A stretch of DNA of 64,000 bases from Hofstenia miamia (lineage: Eukaryota; Xenacoelomorpha; Acoela), in assembly GCA_004352715.1 (NCBI GenBank), contig SCFE01000069.1:1849657-1913656 (forward strand). Reading direction: 5' to 3'. The notes below the pieces were generated by a model. It worked only from the letters and a program-made list of their open reading frames with translations, was not told the origin of the DNA and ran no database searches. Both the position numbers and the translations under genes were made by a program. Positions 35,061 through 46,409 of this stretch are shown here, piece after piece (positions within the stretch are counted from its first letter, which is position 1; each line of letters begins with the position of its first letter).

Positions 35061-36626
35061 GTGCAATTTCAACAAATGTAGATGAACACATCTACACAGA
35101 TGCTGGTATGCAAATTTTTTTAAAATTAAAATAATAATTAAAAAAATTTCTAGGAAAGCCTGAAGGGAATACTGAGGCTAACATTGACTCAGGTACTTGT
35201 ATTTTTATATATATTTGGCACTGTTCTATAAACACAATGCTATTCAAAAAATAATGAATCTTGCAAGATCTGAAATTTTACATAGACTAGATTGGAAAAT
35301 TTTCTCATATGCACGCAAAAAATGTTGCTAAAAATTCATAACATTTAGAAATTCAAATTTACCAATAACCTAGTAAAATAATATAATAATAATTTTCAAA
35401 ATACATTAAAAATTTGAGTTGACAATTATTATATTATTAAAGTGTCTTTGTAATATAGGCTAATCTATAATTTAAACATATTGAACAAATAAAAAAATTT
35501 TCTATGATTACTAATGATTACTGAAGAATGTCGAAGTTTAATTTACAATTAAATTCTGCTGATGTTAGAAAATTGCATAAATGTTTTTCTGAAAACAATT
35601 TTTTCCAAAATATTTATGGTTGAGAAGTTTGTTTTCTATTAGTTATTTGTGCTTAGCTTAGTATAACGGATAGATAAATTTAGCTTGATTTTTAGTTTCC
35701 TTTACTACATAATATGTAATGACTTAAGACATCTTTTCAAGATTCAAATTATTGCAAATAGTAATTTCACATTAACTATTTTGCATTGTCAATATTTGCA
35801 TAGATTTATAGTTTGTTAATTGTAGTCTATGTAACAGCATATTGCATACATACAATTTTATTAAATGAAATATGTTTGACAGATAATAAAGGAATTTTTT
35901 CAAGGTGTATTTTCATTCAATAGAGCGAAAAAATTACTTGTTTCAAAATTTGGATTTTATTAATCACATCATTATTCCTTACCAAAATGCAAAATGTTTA
36001 TTACTAATATTCTTAAAATATACATACCATGGGAATACCAAATACGCATGACATTGCAATAGGATTAAAAAAAGTGTAAAACTCAAAGTACAAGATATTT
36101 TAAACCATTTATTCTCATGCTTCTGAATTGTGATGTTCTTATATTGATAATATGCAGGTTATTACTTTAAAATCTGTATAAAATTATCACAATAAGCAAA
36201 TATATATATATATATATTAAACAGAAAGAACTGCTGTTTTCCTTTGATTTTTTATACAATTTGCTCAGAGCTTTTTACTCCTAAATTTCAAGTAGAGGCA
36301 AAATAAATATTCACAATATATAAAAAATTAATTCAGCCTAAAGTTCACACTTCCAGCGAATGAAATTCTAATAAGTTTTTCAATTTTAGTATTCTTCTTT
36401 GGTATTATGTTTGAAGAATGTACATTGTTATAATTATTATCAAATAAAACAAGTTGCTTGTACATTACATGCCTTATATATGCATTTAAGCACTATATTA
36501 GATGATTGTGAATATGATCCACCCTTCGTGTTCATAAAGAATAAATATCCAAGATTTCCTGAATTCCCAATTGTAGAGGAGCACTTTGTTGAAGTGATTG
36601 CTGTGTACAAGGAAAAACCTTATTAA
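35061..36626 (+). pseudogene. Orphan 3' end of an IgSF-family gene (B1)
   Basis: X1 35061-35105 (45 bp) encodes AISTNVDEHIYTDA. X2 35154-35192 (39 bp, intron of 48 bp) encodes KPEGNTEANIDS. The terminal exon 36502-36626 follows CTATATTAG and encodes DCEYDPPFVFIKNKYP to IAVYKEKPY-stop. All are phase 1. The role is inferred as the cytoplasmic tail of an IgSF receptor, since the cassettes match the tail exons of the Ig copies in size class, phase and motif. Upstream there is only the truncated Tc1 and no Ig or membrane exon, so this copy looks decapitated by rearrangement at the (TA)n. The 24-bp candidate cassette near 36060 has lost its donor here. Single-exon coding for the terminal exon is well supported: three copies are open to the same stop. 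Confidence 0.6.
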
Positions 36627-36737
36627 ATACTTTGTGCAAATCCGCTTTGTAAATGCATTTACATAAAGATTTTAAAAAACAATGTGTACATATTTGTAAT
36701 ATATGATTATGACTTTAAAAAATTTCTACAATTTTTT

Positions 36738-36740
<3 letters not shown>

Positions 36741-36802
<62 letters not shown>

Positions 36803-36822
36803 GCATTAATATATATATATAT
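36741..36822. repeat. Long (TA)n at the end of block B1
   Basis: About 60 bp of TA followed by a second short run. Homology with B' and B2 ends here. Confidence 0.85.
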
Positions 36823-38408
36823 AAATGTTAGTTTCTAGCAAAGTATAATCTGACGTCCTTGTAAAGAACTCTGGATTTTTTATATAATTGTAATTAAGCT
36901 GTCTGATAACTGTTTTCTGCAAGTTTATGATATCGTACACAATAACTTAGTAACTAATTTAAATTCTCTTCTACCCTTTATTTAAATGAATGTTATATGT
37001 GCAAAAAGTTCATCTCGCTTCCTTCTTGAAATATTTGGTCAAGTTTGTTGAACAATGAATCCATTTCATTATCAACTTATTCAATTCCAGTTCTTGTAAA
37101 ACTCTCTTCCTAATTGTCTGTTTATCTAAATTAAGTCAGCAAATTACGTACAAAAAATAATTTCATCTTACACATATTGTAATCATTTTCTTGTTCTACT
37201 TAATGAAATTTTCGTGGTTTCTTATAATTGAAATTTTTCTGTCATGTGAATGTTGCCGTCATCAATTCAATGAACACCATTTATGTTAAGTAAAATCCTC
37301 ACAATATCTATTCGCGATAATCACATTATACCCATAAACGTTACAATGAAGTAAAATAACTTAACATCAGTTGATGCGACGTTGACATCATCTCAATCTT
37401 AGTCTGATTGATAAAATTTCGTTTTTCATTGATACAAATTTCCACCTGTATAATCTCAATTGAGAATCGAGAATGCAATAGAATGAATTTTTTCCACTAT
37501 TTGACAAGTGAGTTATCAATTTTATATAATATGAAGGATCATTGGGCTTAAACACATTTTAATTTTCGTAACTTTTCATTCACTAAAGTGAAGAAGAAAT
37601 TCATTATAACATTAAAATTGCCTTACATTGTTTTTAATTATTTTTAGTAATATGCACAGTACAGTGAAGGGCCAAAGACATAATGAAATTTGAAAAGTTT
37701 CTTACACTAATATTTTTATTATTAGATGTAATTCAATGTAGCCCACATAGAATTCTAAATATTCTAATATATGACTCAGAGGTGAAAACTTTACAGTGTG
37801 AACAACATTTCTGAGTAATTGATACAGATTTTTAAACAAATACTAGTTGTTGAAATTTAATGATTTTTTCATTTACGTTCACAAATGCATTTTTCTTGAA
37901 ACTATGAAAATTTCCCATTGTTCTGACACAATAAATTATTGAAAAATATTGTACACTACTATAAATGTGAAATTATATAGAAAACACTCTTTTGGATTTC
38001 ATTGTTTTGTGTCGTATAGTTAATTTTCAAAAGAATAATAAATGCAGTCTTTACATTTTCGTTTTGAATGATTAAGAGAATGATGAAAGTCAAAATGTCA
38101 TTGGTTTTTGTCTCAATTGAAGAAATATCTTCATCTTTCAAACATTAACAGTAGTATTAGCACAATTGGGAAGCTCAGTTGAGCATGCTTTGATTTCATT
38201 AGACCTCTTAGAAAATCGTCTCTCATTAGTGTTTACAGCTGAATTTGCCCTAATTGAGCTCTGATGTACAGCAGTTCACTGATAATTAGTAAAGATACCT
38301 TAACATTAGCAATCAAGGATTCTGAATTTTTTTTTGTTGTAGAAAGCTTTTGCTTCGAAGTGAAATTGACCTTCTGTGCATGGTTTAATTCTTTACGTAC
38401 CCATTATT
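36823..38408. other. Single-copy A+T-rich sequence, no gene seen
   Basis: Unlike most of the window this stretch has no second copy here. ORFs are short (for example 37959-38141, minus) and have no recognisable features. Confidence 0.5.
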
Positions 38409-39095
38409 ATGCCATCTTGGAAAGGAAAAAAGAATATAAAAGATGGAGTAAAAATTAAAATATGTGACAAATACCACAACAATCTTCACACCATTAAGAA
38501 TTTTATGAATACTTTCAACAAAAGTTCAAATGAAAAACTAAATCTCCATGACAACGGAAAAAGAATGTTTGTAGATTCAAAACATATGCTCTTACATGTT
38601 TTCAAAACTGGCAAAACAATACATCAACAAGTACCATTACTAAAGGAAACAATTAATACTACAGTACACAAATGTGTTACATTATTTTCAGGAATAATGG
38701 ATACAATATGGACTAACACACTACAAGAGGATTACAAATTCTACGATTTAGCCAATAGACTCGATACTAAAGTTTTACTAAGATGTGGAAAACATTCTTT
38801 AAATGATATTACTATCGATGACATATACAACAATATATCCATGTTTTATAAAGATATCAAAGTGAATCGCAATTTAGTTCACACTTTTCAAGAAATATGT
38901 CCGGAAGTCATAATAGATGAAACAAGTGCTCATACTTCCGATTTTGACGTGAAATTGACTTTACTAATCGCAAGAGTTTATTTTTATATAAAACATTTCA
39001 TGAATTTTTTAGTGACAAGATTAATGATATTTGACGGTCAACTGTTATTTCCAATCCTTTTCAAGATATTTGGCAAATATTTGCCAAATATTTGA
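38409..39095 (+). CDS. Unrecognised 228-residue ORF
   Basis: The longest open frame in the window apart from the mariner transposase. The in-frame upstream stop is TGA at 38367 and the first ATG is 38409 (MPSWKGKKNIKDG). In DNA this rich in A+T, stop codons are frequent, so about 230 open codons by chance are very unlikely. The composition is mixed, with no signal peptide. A hydrophobic, aromatic C-terminal part includes LTLLIARVYFYIKHFMNFLV (about residues 175-195) and could be a membrane helix. Notable segments: HVFKTGKTIHQQVPLLKETI and RLDTKVLLRCGKHSLNDI. I do not recognise a family. It may be an exon of a larger gene, or a fragment of a large transposon or integrated DNA. A 26-bp palindrome overlaps the stop region. 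Confidence 0.5.
   Translation: MPSWKGKKNIKDGVKIKICDKYHNNLHTIKNFMNTFNKSSNEKLNLHDNGKRMFVDSKHMLLHVFKTGKTIHQQVPLLKETINTTVHKCVTLFSGIMDTIWTNTLQEDYKFYDLANRLDTKVLLRCGKHSLNDITIDDIYNNISMFYKDIKVNRNLVHTFQEICPEVIIDETSAHTSDFDVKLTLLIARVYFYIKHFMNFLVTRLMIFDGQLLFPILFKIFGKYLPNI
39066..39091. promoter_or_regulatory. Perfect 26-bp palindrome, first of a pair
   Basis: ATATTTGGCAAAT followed by its exact reverse complement, overlapping the last codons and stop of the 228-residue ORF. The related inverted repeat AATTTGGCAA-TTTT-TTGCCAAATT lies at 39131-39154. It may be a binding site or a hairpin; the function is unknown. Confidence 0.5.
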
Positions 39096-39130
39096 CTGAA
39101 ATCGAAACTTTATTTTCAATAACAAGATAT

Positions 39131-39154
39131 AATTTGGCAATTTTTTGCCAAATT
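39131..39154. promoter_or_regulatory. Inverted repeat, second of the TTTGGCAA pair
   Basis: Ten-base arms with a 4-base spacer. It shares the TTTGGCAA/TTGCCAAA core with the palindrome 40 bases upstream. Followed by single-copy sequence. Confidence 0.5.
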
Positions 39155-40058
39155 TATGTAATAGTTGTAAATCTCAAGAGCTGATTCAAAACACTCATAA
39201 AACTGTTATGGACAAAACAACAGTAGAAGTTTTCGAATCTACAGCAAGCTGGGTGGGGGTGTAGCATAATCCCAAGCATTATTAGTGGTCAAAATAAGAG
39301 ATTTCGGTGCTATTTTATTACGTTATAATCCGTGTGCCTTATGCTTATTTTTGAATGGTCGCTGGCTTTCGAGTCATCCATTAGTGCGTGTTTTATTTAA
39401 TTTGAATTGTTCAATCGATAACTGATCGTCTGCTCAGCACTTTTTGTTAGCCGTAAATATTTACCTTTGTTTAAAGTGTTATTTCTGATACTATCATACT
39501 TTTAATTTAAGTTTCGATTTCCCAACGATCAGTTGTATTGTTTTTAATTAGATATTTCCCGAACCGCTACTTTACTAACATTTTAGGTATAATAAATTTT
39601 CCCAAATTGGCCCTTACTTTTCTGGTTAACTTATATTGTTTTTTCTTATTATTTTATATTAATGCTTAACATGTCCCGTAGCTAAATATAGGGCATCGCT
39701 TCGGGTACAGCAATGCTACTGGTGGCCGTAACTGAATGCCAGTAACCACTTCTCTACCCTAAGGGATAAAGTAGGTTTAGGGGAGTAAGGTTTTTTGTTT
39801 GCATGTTGATAACAAGCCAGTGTGGCCTTTCAACTTTCGATGAGTTGAGCATAGGGATTAGGTTTCTTAGTTCTGCGCTGGCCGTAGGCCATCTCAACTA
39901 TCAGAAGAATTACAATGATCTTTCTTCTCTGGGTTGTTGTTGGAGTATACAATTCGCTAAACTGCAAGTAAGAAGAAAATTGCAATTTATTACAAGTTTG
40001 TTATTTGTTTGGTTAGAATGTTCCACTGTGGAATGAAGTCCCTAGAAGAGAAAATTCT

Positions 40059-40061
<3 letters not shown>
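39155..40061. other. Single-copy region, possible retroelement remnant
   Basis: Sequence from about 39250 to 39790 is less A+T-biased than its surroundings. It starts TGTAGCATAATCCCAAGC and includes AATAAATTTTCCC near 39590 and a G+C-richer stretch 39680-39790. This could be a solo LTR or part of a transposon, but no second copy or clean end was found. The 77-codon ORF at 39803-40036 is unrecognised. Confidence 0.25.
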
Positions 40062-40100
<39 letters not shown>

Positions 40101-40104
<4 letters not shown>

Positions 40105-41106
40105 TCGCAAAAAGTTTGGAACATTTTTTGAAAACATATTTATTAAAAATTTTTTTATCTAAAACTGAAAAATATATTTCTCACTAAAAATACTTTATTA
40201 GTTGACAATAATTTGCAAGTATAATAACTATTTATAAAATAAAAACAATTAGTTCACAAACTTTAGTTGTTAGTGTGTCTCCTATTCACAACTAGGCAAT
40301 CTTCAATTTTCCTTGGCATGGACCCATTAAAGCTTTGGAGTTAGTCTACAGTAATATTCTGGGTCCAGACTTGTGTTAACTTTTGTTTTAAGGTCTTCCA
40401 GTGATGTAGGTTGCAGGGCTTGAATCTGAATTTTGACATAGTTGCACAAATTCTCCATGGGATTCAGGTCTGGGGAATTCCCTGACTAGGGTCCGACTGC
40501 CTGAATCCCTTCTTGAGCTAGCCACTTCTTAATGGTTGTTGACTGATGGCAAGCAGCTCAATCATGTTGAAAGTATTTCAAAATTTCAACATTCATGAAA
40601 AGTACCTTGTCTTGCAAAATTTGTTGGTAAAGTGAAGAGTTTATAGTAGTGGTTGTTGGCATAAGCCACACGCCACACCCATATTCATTGATATTTCAAC
40701 CCAAATCATCAGCTTTCGGGGCTTTTTGACAGTTAGTAGAACATATTTTGGGTCGTAACACTTCGAGACTGGTCGCCTGACGTGCATGATTGATTGCCCA
40801 AACTGTTCGATTATAGTCTCGTCTATAAACATAACTTCAGCCCACTGGGCTGCGGACCAATTTCGATATTTTTTGCAGAAGGCTAATCTGTCCTTGAGGT
40901 TTTTTGGACTTAATCTTAATTTTTTGCAAGTTTATGGGCTCTAAGCTTGAACTCTTCACTTATACGTCTTCTTATAGTTCTGCTGCTTGGTTGGAGAACA
41001 TCAAAGTTTAATTCAGCAGCAATTTCGGTTGAGGTAAAAAAGGGATTCATTTGAGATTGACAATGAATACGTCTGTCATCATAAGGGGTGGTAACTGGTG
41101 AGCGAC
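40101..41106 (-). mobile_element. Tc1-like element, 5'-truncated, copy 2
   Basis: Virtually identical to 33677-34683, including the same stops and the same truncation by (TA)n. It was therefore duplicated together with the downstream B block (offset about 6424 bp) and did not transpose independently. The N-terminal HTH part is readable at 40916-41100 (minus). Confidence 0.85.
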
Positions 41107-41109
41107 CTG

Positions 41110-41151
<42 letters not shown>

Positions 41152-41487
41152 TTGATCTGGACATGTCCATGTAAGTTCAATTTTATTAAATAATGCCTTA
41201 CTATTCAGTGCCTTAAATGGGAAAAAATTGCAAGGGTATGGAATATTAAATGAGGATATTTACTTTAAATGTATTTGCTAATTACTAAATGGACATGTAT
41301 TAAGATTGTGGATAAACGCTTCAATTTAAAGATAGTGGACTACCGACTTCACGAATTTATGTCCTGATTTCTTGATATGCTTCATGCGGTAAGTAAGCTT
41401 CAAATTTTTAACATAGATTGAGGATAGGATGTCAAGTTCCAATATTCACAGTTTTGCAAAAAAATTACTGTAAATGATTGTGTTTAG

Positions 41488-42879
41488 GTGCAATTTCAAC
41501 AAATGTAGATGAACACATCTACACAGATGCTGGTATGTAAATTTCTTTTAAATATTAAAATAATAATTAAAAAACATTTCTAGGAAAGCCTGAAGAGAAT
41601 ACTGAGGCTAACATTGACTCAGGTACTTGCATTTTTATATATATTTGGCACTGTTCTATAAACACAATGCTATTCAAAAAAATAATGAATCTTGCAAGAT
41701 CTTAAATTTTACATAGACTAGATTGGAAAATTTTCTCATATGCACGCAAAAAATGTTGCTCAAAATTCATAACATTTAGAAATTCAAATTTACCAATAAC
41801 CTAGTAAAATAATATAATAATAATTTTCAAAATACATTAAAAATTTGAGTTGACAATTATTATATTATTAAAGTGTGTTTGTAATATAGGCTAATCTATA
41901 ATTTAAACATATTGAACAAATAAAAAAATTTTCTATGATTACTAATGATTACTGAAGAATGTCGAAGTTTCTTTAATTTTACAATTAAATTCTGCTGATG
42001 TTAGAAAATTGCATAAATGTTTTTCTGAAAACAATTTTTTCCAAAATATTTATGGTTGAGATGTTTGTTTTCTATTAGTTATTTGTGCTTAGCTTAGTAT
42101 AACGGATAGATAAATTTAGCTTGATTTTTAGTTTCCTTTACTACATATGTAATGACTTAAGACATCTTTTCAAGATTCAAATTATTGCAAATAGTAATTT
42201 CACATTAACTATTTGGCATTGTCAATATTTGCATAGATTTATAGTTTGTTAATTGTAGTCTATGTAACAGCATATTGCATACATACAATTTTATTAAATG
42301 AAATATGTTTGACAGATAATAAAGGAATTTTTCAAGGTGTATGTTTCATTCAATAGAGCGAAATAATTACTTGCTTCAAAATTTGGATTTTATTAATCAC
42401 ATTATTCCTAATATTGTTAAAATTTTACATAACTATATTATCATATCATGGGAATACCAAATACGCATGACATTGCAATAGGATTAAAAAAGTGTAAAAC
42501 TCAAAGTACAAAATATTTCAAACAATTTATTCTCATGCTTCTGAATTGTGATGTTATTATATTGATTAAATGCAGGTTATTAAATATTTGCAATATATAA
42601 AAAATTTATTCAGCATAAAATATATATATATATATATATATATATTTTAATAAGTTTTTCAATTTTAGTATTCTTCTTGGTATTATAATTATTATCAAAT
42701 AAAACAAGTTGCTTGTACATTACATGCTTTATATGTATTTAAGCACTATATTAGATGATTGTGAATATGATCCACCCTTCGTGTTCATAAAGAATAAATA
42801 TCCAAGATTTCCTGAATTCCCTATTGTAGAGGAGCACTTTGTTGAAGTGATTGCTGTGTATAAGGAAAAACCTTATTAA
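41488..42879 (+). pseudogene. Orphan 3' end of an IgSF-family gene (B2)
   Basis: X1 41488-41532, X2 41584-41622 (KPEENTEANIDS) and terminal exon 42755-42879, with the same phases and motifs as B1. The intron before the terminal exon is shorter (a deletion near 42590-42650 replaced by (TA)n). The last 90 bases of the terminal exon and its flank are then repeated in tandem. Upstream there is only truncated Tc1 sequence. Confidence 0.6.
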
Positions 42880-42990
42880 ATACTTTGTGCAAAAAGAATA
42901 AATATCCAAGATTTCCTGAATTCCCTATTGTAGAGGAGCACTTTGTTGAAGTGATTGCTGTGTATAAGGAAAAACCTTATTAAATACTTT
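42789..42990 (+). repeat. 104-bp tandem duplication of the terminal exon's 3' part
   Basis: The segment beginning AAAGAATAAATATCCAAG at 42789 recurs at 42893 with no visible substitutions, through the stop codon to TACTTTGTGC. It is absent from B1 and B'. The first unit's stop precedes the second, so the second unit is 3' UTR unless spliced. Confidence 0.85.
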
Positions 42991-43289
42991 GTGCAAATCC
43001 GCTTTGTAAATGCATTTACATAAAGATTTTAAAAAACAATGTGTACATGTTTGTAATATATGATTATGACTACAATTTTTTTCTTATATATATATATATT
43101 TATATATATATATATTTATTATTTCATACCACAAATTTGATGCGGTTAGATTATTTATTGATCTTCTTCAGAAATTTCCCTGCATTTTTACAAAATTTGA
43201 ATTAACTCCACTAATATAACGAAATATTATTCTTATTAACTTAGAATATATGTAATTGTTTTATGATGTTAATTTGCTTGTTTAATATC

Positions 43290-43800
43290 CTATTTCTGTC
43301 TTTTTTCCTTAAAGTTAATGCTTCGGTAATTTTCGTATATTGAGTTTTGGCAATAATTGCAAAAGTTTCCTTTCAGTTCATGTTGGTGTAAATAAGTCGT
43401 GGTAATAATATGCCAACTTGAGTGTTCTTTTATTCTTCTTCCAAATTGTCGTTCAGTCTTCCAATGTAATTTTCTTACAATTGTCACATTTATATTTGTA
43501 AGATTGAAGAAACAAGCTCATTGGGAAGAGAATTTTAACGTTGAAAAATATTTTCCGTTTTGTAGGATTGAAAGATTGTGCTGATGTATGTTTTTTTCAA
43601 TTTGTATTTATATTAGTTTTTTCGAAAAAGCTTTTATAGATGTTTCAATAAACAGAATTTTCCAGTAAAGGATTTTCTCATTTCAATTTTCAGTATATTC
43701 TTTTAGTATATTTTGTTGTTGAATATACATATTAATGCCTTTTTTATCATTTGATGTGGATATCCATTTTTTTCAAAAATTTTGACGGTTTTCTCTTATG
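43290..43800 (-). mobile_element. Penelope-like element fragment with GIY-YIG endonuclease region
   Basis: The minus strand reads YKCDNCKK in one frame (about 43477-43505), then LHWKTERQFGRRIKEH in the next (43290-43487). Together they resemble the C-x-x-C-x-K-x-Y-I-G-K-T-x-R-x-F-x-x-R-I-x-E-H region that follows the reverse transcriptase in Penelope-like elements. Further upstream on that strand (about 43740-43780), EKNGYPHQMIKKAL fits the linker before the endonuclease. The frameshift and stops show that it is decayed. The reverse transcriptase would extend into gap 3. Confidence 0.7.
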
Positions 43801-43991
43801 CAGATGTAAGTGCATATTGTTAGATGTAAGTTTATTTATTCAATAACAAATAGTTTTATTTTGTAGATTTTGAATTATTCAATATTTATCATATCCATTG
43901 TTAATTAAATTTCCGACTATTAAAATAGTTTCAAAATTGGGAAGTTTGTTCTTTTGATTAAAGTGTAGCGAATATATCGTAGATATATCTT

Positions 43992-44991
43992 NNNNNNNNN
44001 NNNNNNNNNNNNNNNNNNNNNNNNNNNNNNNNNNNNNNNNNNNNNNNNNNNNNNNNNNNNNNNNNNNNNNNNNNNNNNNNNNNNNNNNNNNNNNNNNNNN
44101 NNNNNNNNNNNNNNNNNNNNNNNNNNNNNNNNNNNNNNNNNNNNNNNNNNNNNNNNNNNNNNNNNNNNNNNNNNNNNNNNNNNNNNNNNNNNNNNNNNNN
44201 NNNNNNNNNNNNNNNNNNNNNNNNNNNNNNNNNNNNNNNNNNNNNNNNNNNNNNNNNNNNNNNNNNNNNNNNNNNNNNNNNNNNNNNNNNNNNNNNNNNN
44301 NNNNNNNNNNNNNNNNNNNNNNNNNNNNNNNNNNNNNNNNNNNNNNNNNNNNNNNNNNNNNNNNNNNNNNNNNNNNNNNNNNNNNNNNNNNNNNNNNNNN
44401 NNNNNNNNNNNNNNNNNNNNNNNNNNNNNNNNNNNNNNNNNNNNNNNNNNNNNNNNNNNNNNNNNNNNNNNNNNNNNNNNNNNNNNNNNNNNNNNNNNNN
44501 NNNNNNNNNNNNNNNNNNNNNNNNNNNNNNNNNNNNNNNNNNNNNNNNNNNNNNNNNNNNNNNNNNNNNNNNNNNNNNNNNNNNNNNNNNNNNNNNNNNN
44601 NNNNNNNNNNNNNNNNNNNNNNNNNNNNNNNNNNNNNNNNNNNNNNNNNNNNNNNNNNNNNNNNNNNNNNNNNNNNNNNNNNNNNNNNNNNNNNNNNNNN
44701 NNNNNNNNNNNNNNNNNNNNNNNNNNNNNNNNNNNNNNNNNNNNNNNNNNNNNNNNNNNNNNNNNNNNNNNNNNNNNNNNNNNNNNNNNNNNNNNNNNNN
44801 NNNNNNNNNNNNNNNNNNNNNNNNNNNNNNNNNNNNNNNNNNNNNNNNNNNNNNNNNNNNNNNNNNNNNNNNNNNNNNNNNNNNNNNNNNNNNNNNNNNN
44901 NNNNNNNNNNNNNNNNNNNNNNNNNNNNNNNNNNNNNNNNNNNNNNNNNNNNNNNNNNNNNNNNNNNNNNNNNNNNNNNNNNNNNNNNNNN
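43992..44991. other. Assembly gap of 1000 N
   Basis: Exactly 1000 N. Left of it is the Penelope-like remnant; right of it is block C2, starting at the equivalent of about 16856. Confidence 0.98.
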
Positions 44992-46372
44992 AATACGAAT
45001 TACTATTAATAATTATTGTATATAATAATGGTATTGCAATACCATAAATAATAGTTTATCCAGAATAAATTATTTTGTTTAGTATTTAGGAATTATAAGA
45101 ATCTATTAGGGTTTCATTATTACTTGTAATCTACACGCAGAAAAAGAATTAAATAACCCAAAGTAGTACATTGTCTAAACATTATAGTTTGCAACAAAAA
45201 TGTAAAACGCAAGTTTAAATTCCTTTAGAACATAATAAAATAGTCAAATTTTCACCTTTACTAATATTCTATGAGTGTAAAAGACAAGTTTTACACATTG
45301 AATTCTTGCAACCCTGCTCACCAATAACTTTGAGGAGGCTGTAATTATAAAGCATAACGCGTTTCACATGTGACCTTGCTTTTCTTGTAGTCCAAATTAT
45401 TTTTCCCTTGAATTAAAGTTTTTGGTTTATGTTGCTTGATGAATGAGATTAAAAAATATTTCCAGGAAAACAGTTTCTGCGGGACCAAAATTGATTTGGT
45501 GCTACTCGATTCAGTACCATTTCATTTGTTGTCAGTGCCGTCAAACCCCTTGAAATTTCTAGTTCTAGGTTCCTATAAGATTGCATATCAAATTTTCTAC
45601 AATATTCTGATATCTGTGGTCAAATTTATTTAATTTATGAGCCCAGTCCAAAATTCATCCCTGCTCCACTAAAATAAATTATTCGAGGCTTTACTTAAAA
45701 TGGTTGCGCATTCACAGGGTGTCATAGCAATTGCAAGCACATTGACTCCACCCATCCACTCTTGTTCACATTAAAATGGCAAAGGGGTAAATTTCATCAA
45801 TTTGTGCATATCCATAAGGCCAAGCTGTCCAGAACACCGCGCAACCCCAATATCATATTGAACTATACTTGCATTGTTGGGATGTTCATTGATTGGATCC
45901 TCGTCTGATTCAGCCTCTATGAATATTAATTATAAAATGTTGTTTTGGCAGGGTTGAAGTTGTTATAAATATGTACTTTAAGGAAATAATAATTCTCATC
46001 TAAATCTAGGAAAAATGTATTCAGTGAACTTCTCCCAAACTAGTAATCAATGAATAAATCTAAATTTGCAAGGAGTCATGGGCTAGAAAAACCACACTTT
46101 CGTAAAAATTCAGTACCATGTTAATTTACTTCTCTCTTTCTACGGTTTTCAAAATTCTTCGAAAATTTATAGAATTCATCAGGTTTTTGTTAAGTCAAAC
46201 ATTGGAGACTTTTCTCTGCATAACAATAAGTATTTTATGATTATATATTTGATTTGAAATTCGATAGAGTTTTTATATAGGCTACATAATAAATTCGGGG
46301 TGATAAGACTAAATATAATAATTATGTTGAGGTACAAAAGTGCCATAGCCAGCCTTGAAATAATGTTAACTT

Positions 46373-46375
<3 letters not shown>
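44992..46375. repeat. Block C2 (segmental duplicate of C1)
   Basis: Near-identical to 16856-18212, same orientation. At about 46352 it leaves C1 homology and enters ...TTAACTTCAAA(TA)n, which is the 5' end of the LINE fragment of block A''. The join is at a (TA)n. Confidence 0.85.
45571..45916 (-). mobile_element. Decayed piggyBac-like region or terminal exon (C2)
   Basis: Same as the C1 copy: 48 codons from 45916 to the TAA at 45771 are identical, followed by the WMGGVNVL reading past the stop. Confidence 0.3.
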
Positions 46376-46408
<33 letters not shown>

Positions 46409-46409
46409 T

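Noticed and set aside
39249-39800. Solo LTR starting TGTAGCATAATCCC
   Set aside because: No matching CA end with target duplication and no second copy in the window; kept only as a low-confidence remark.
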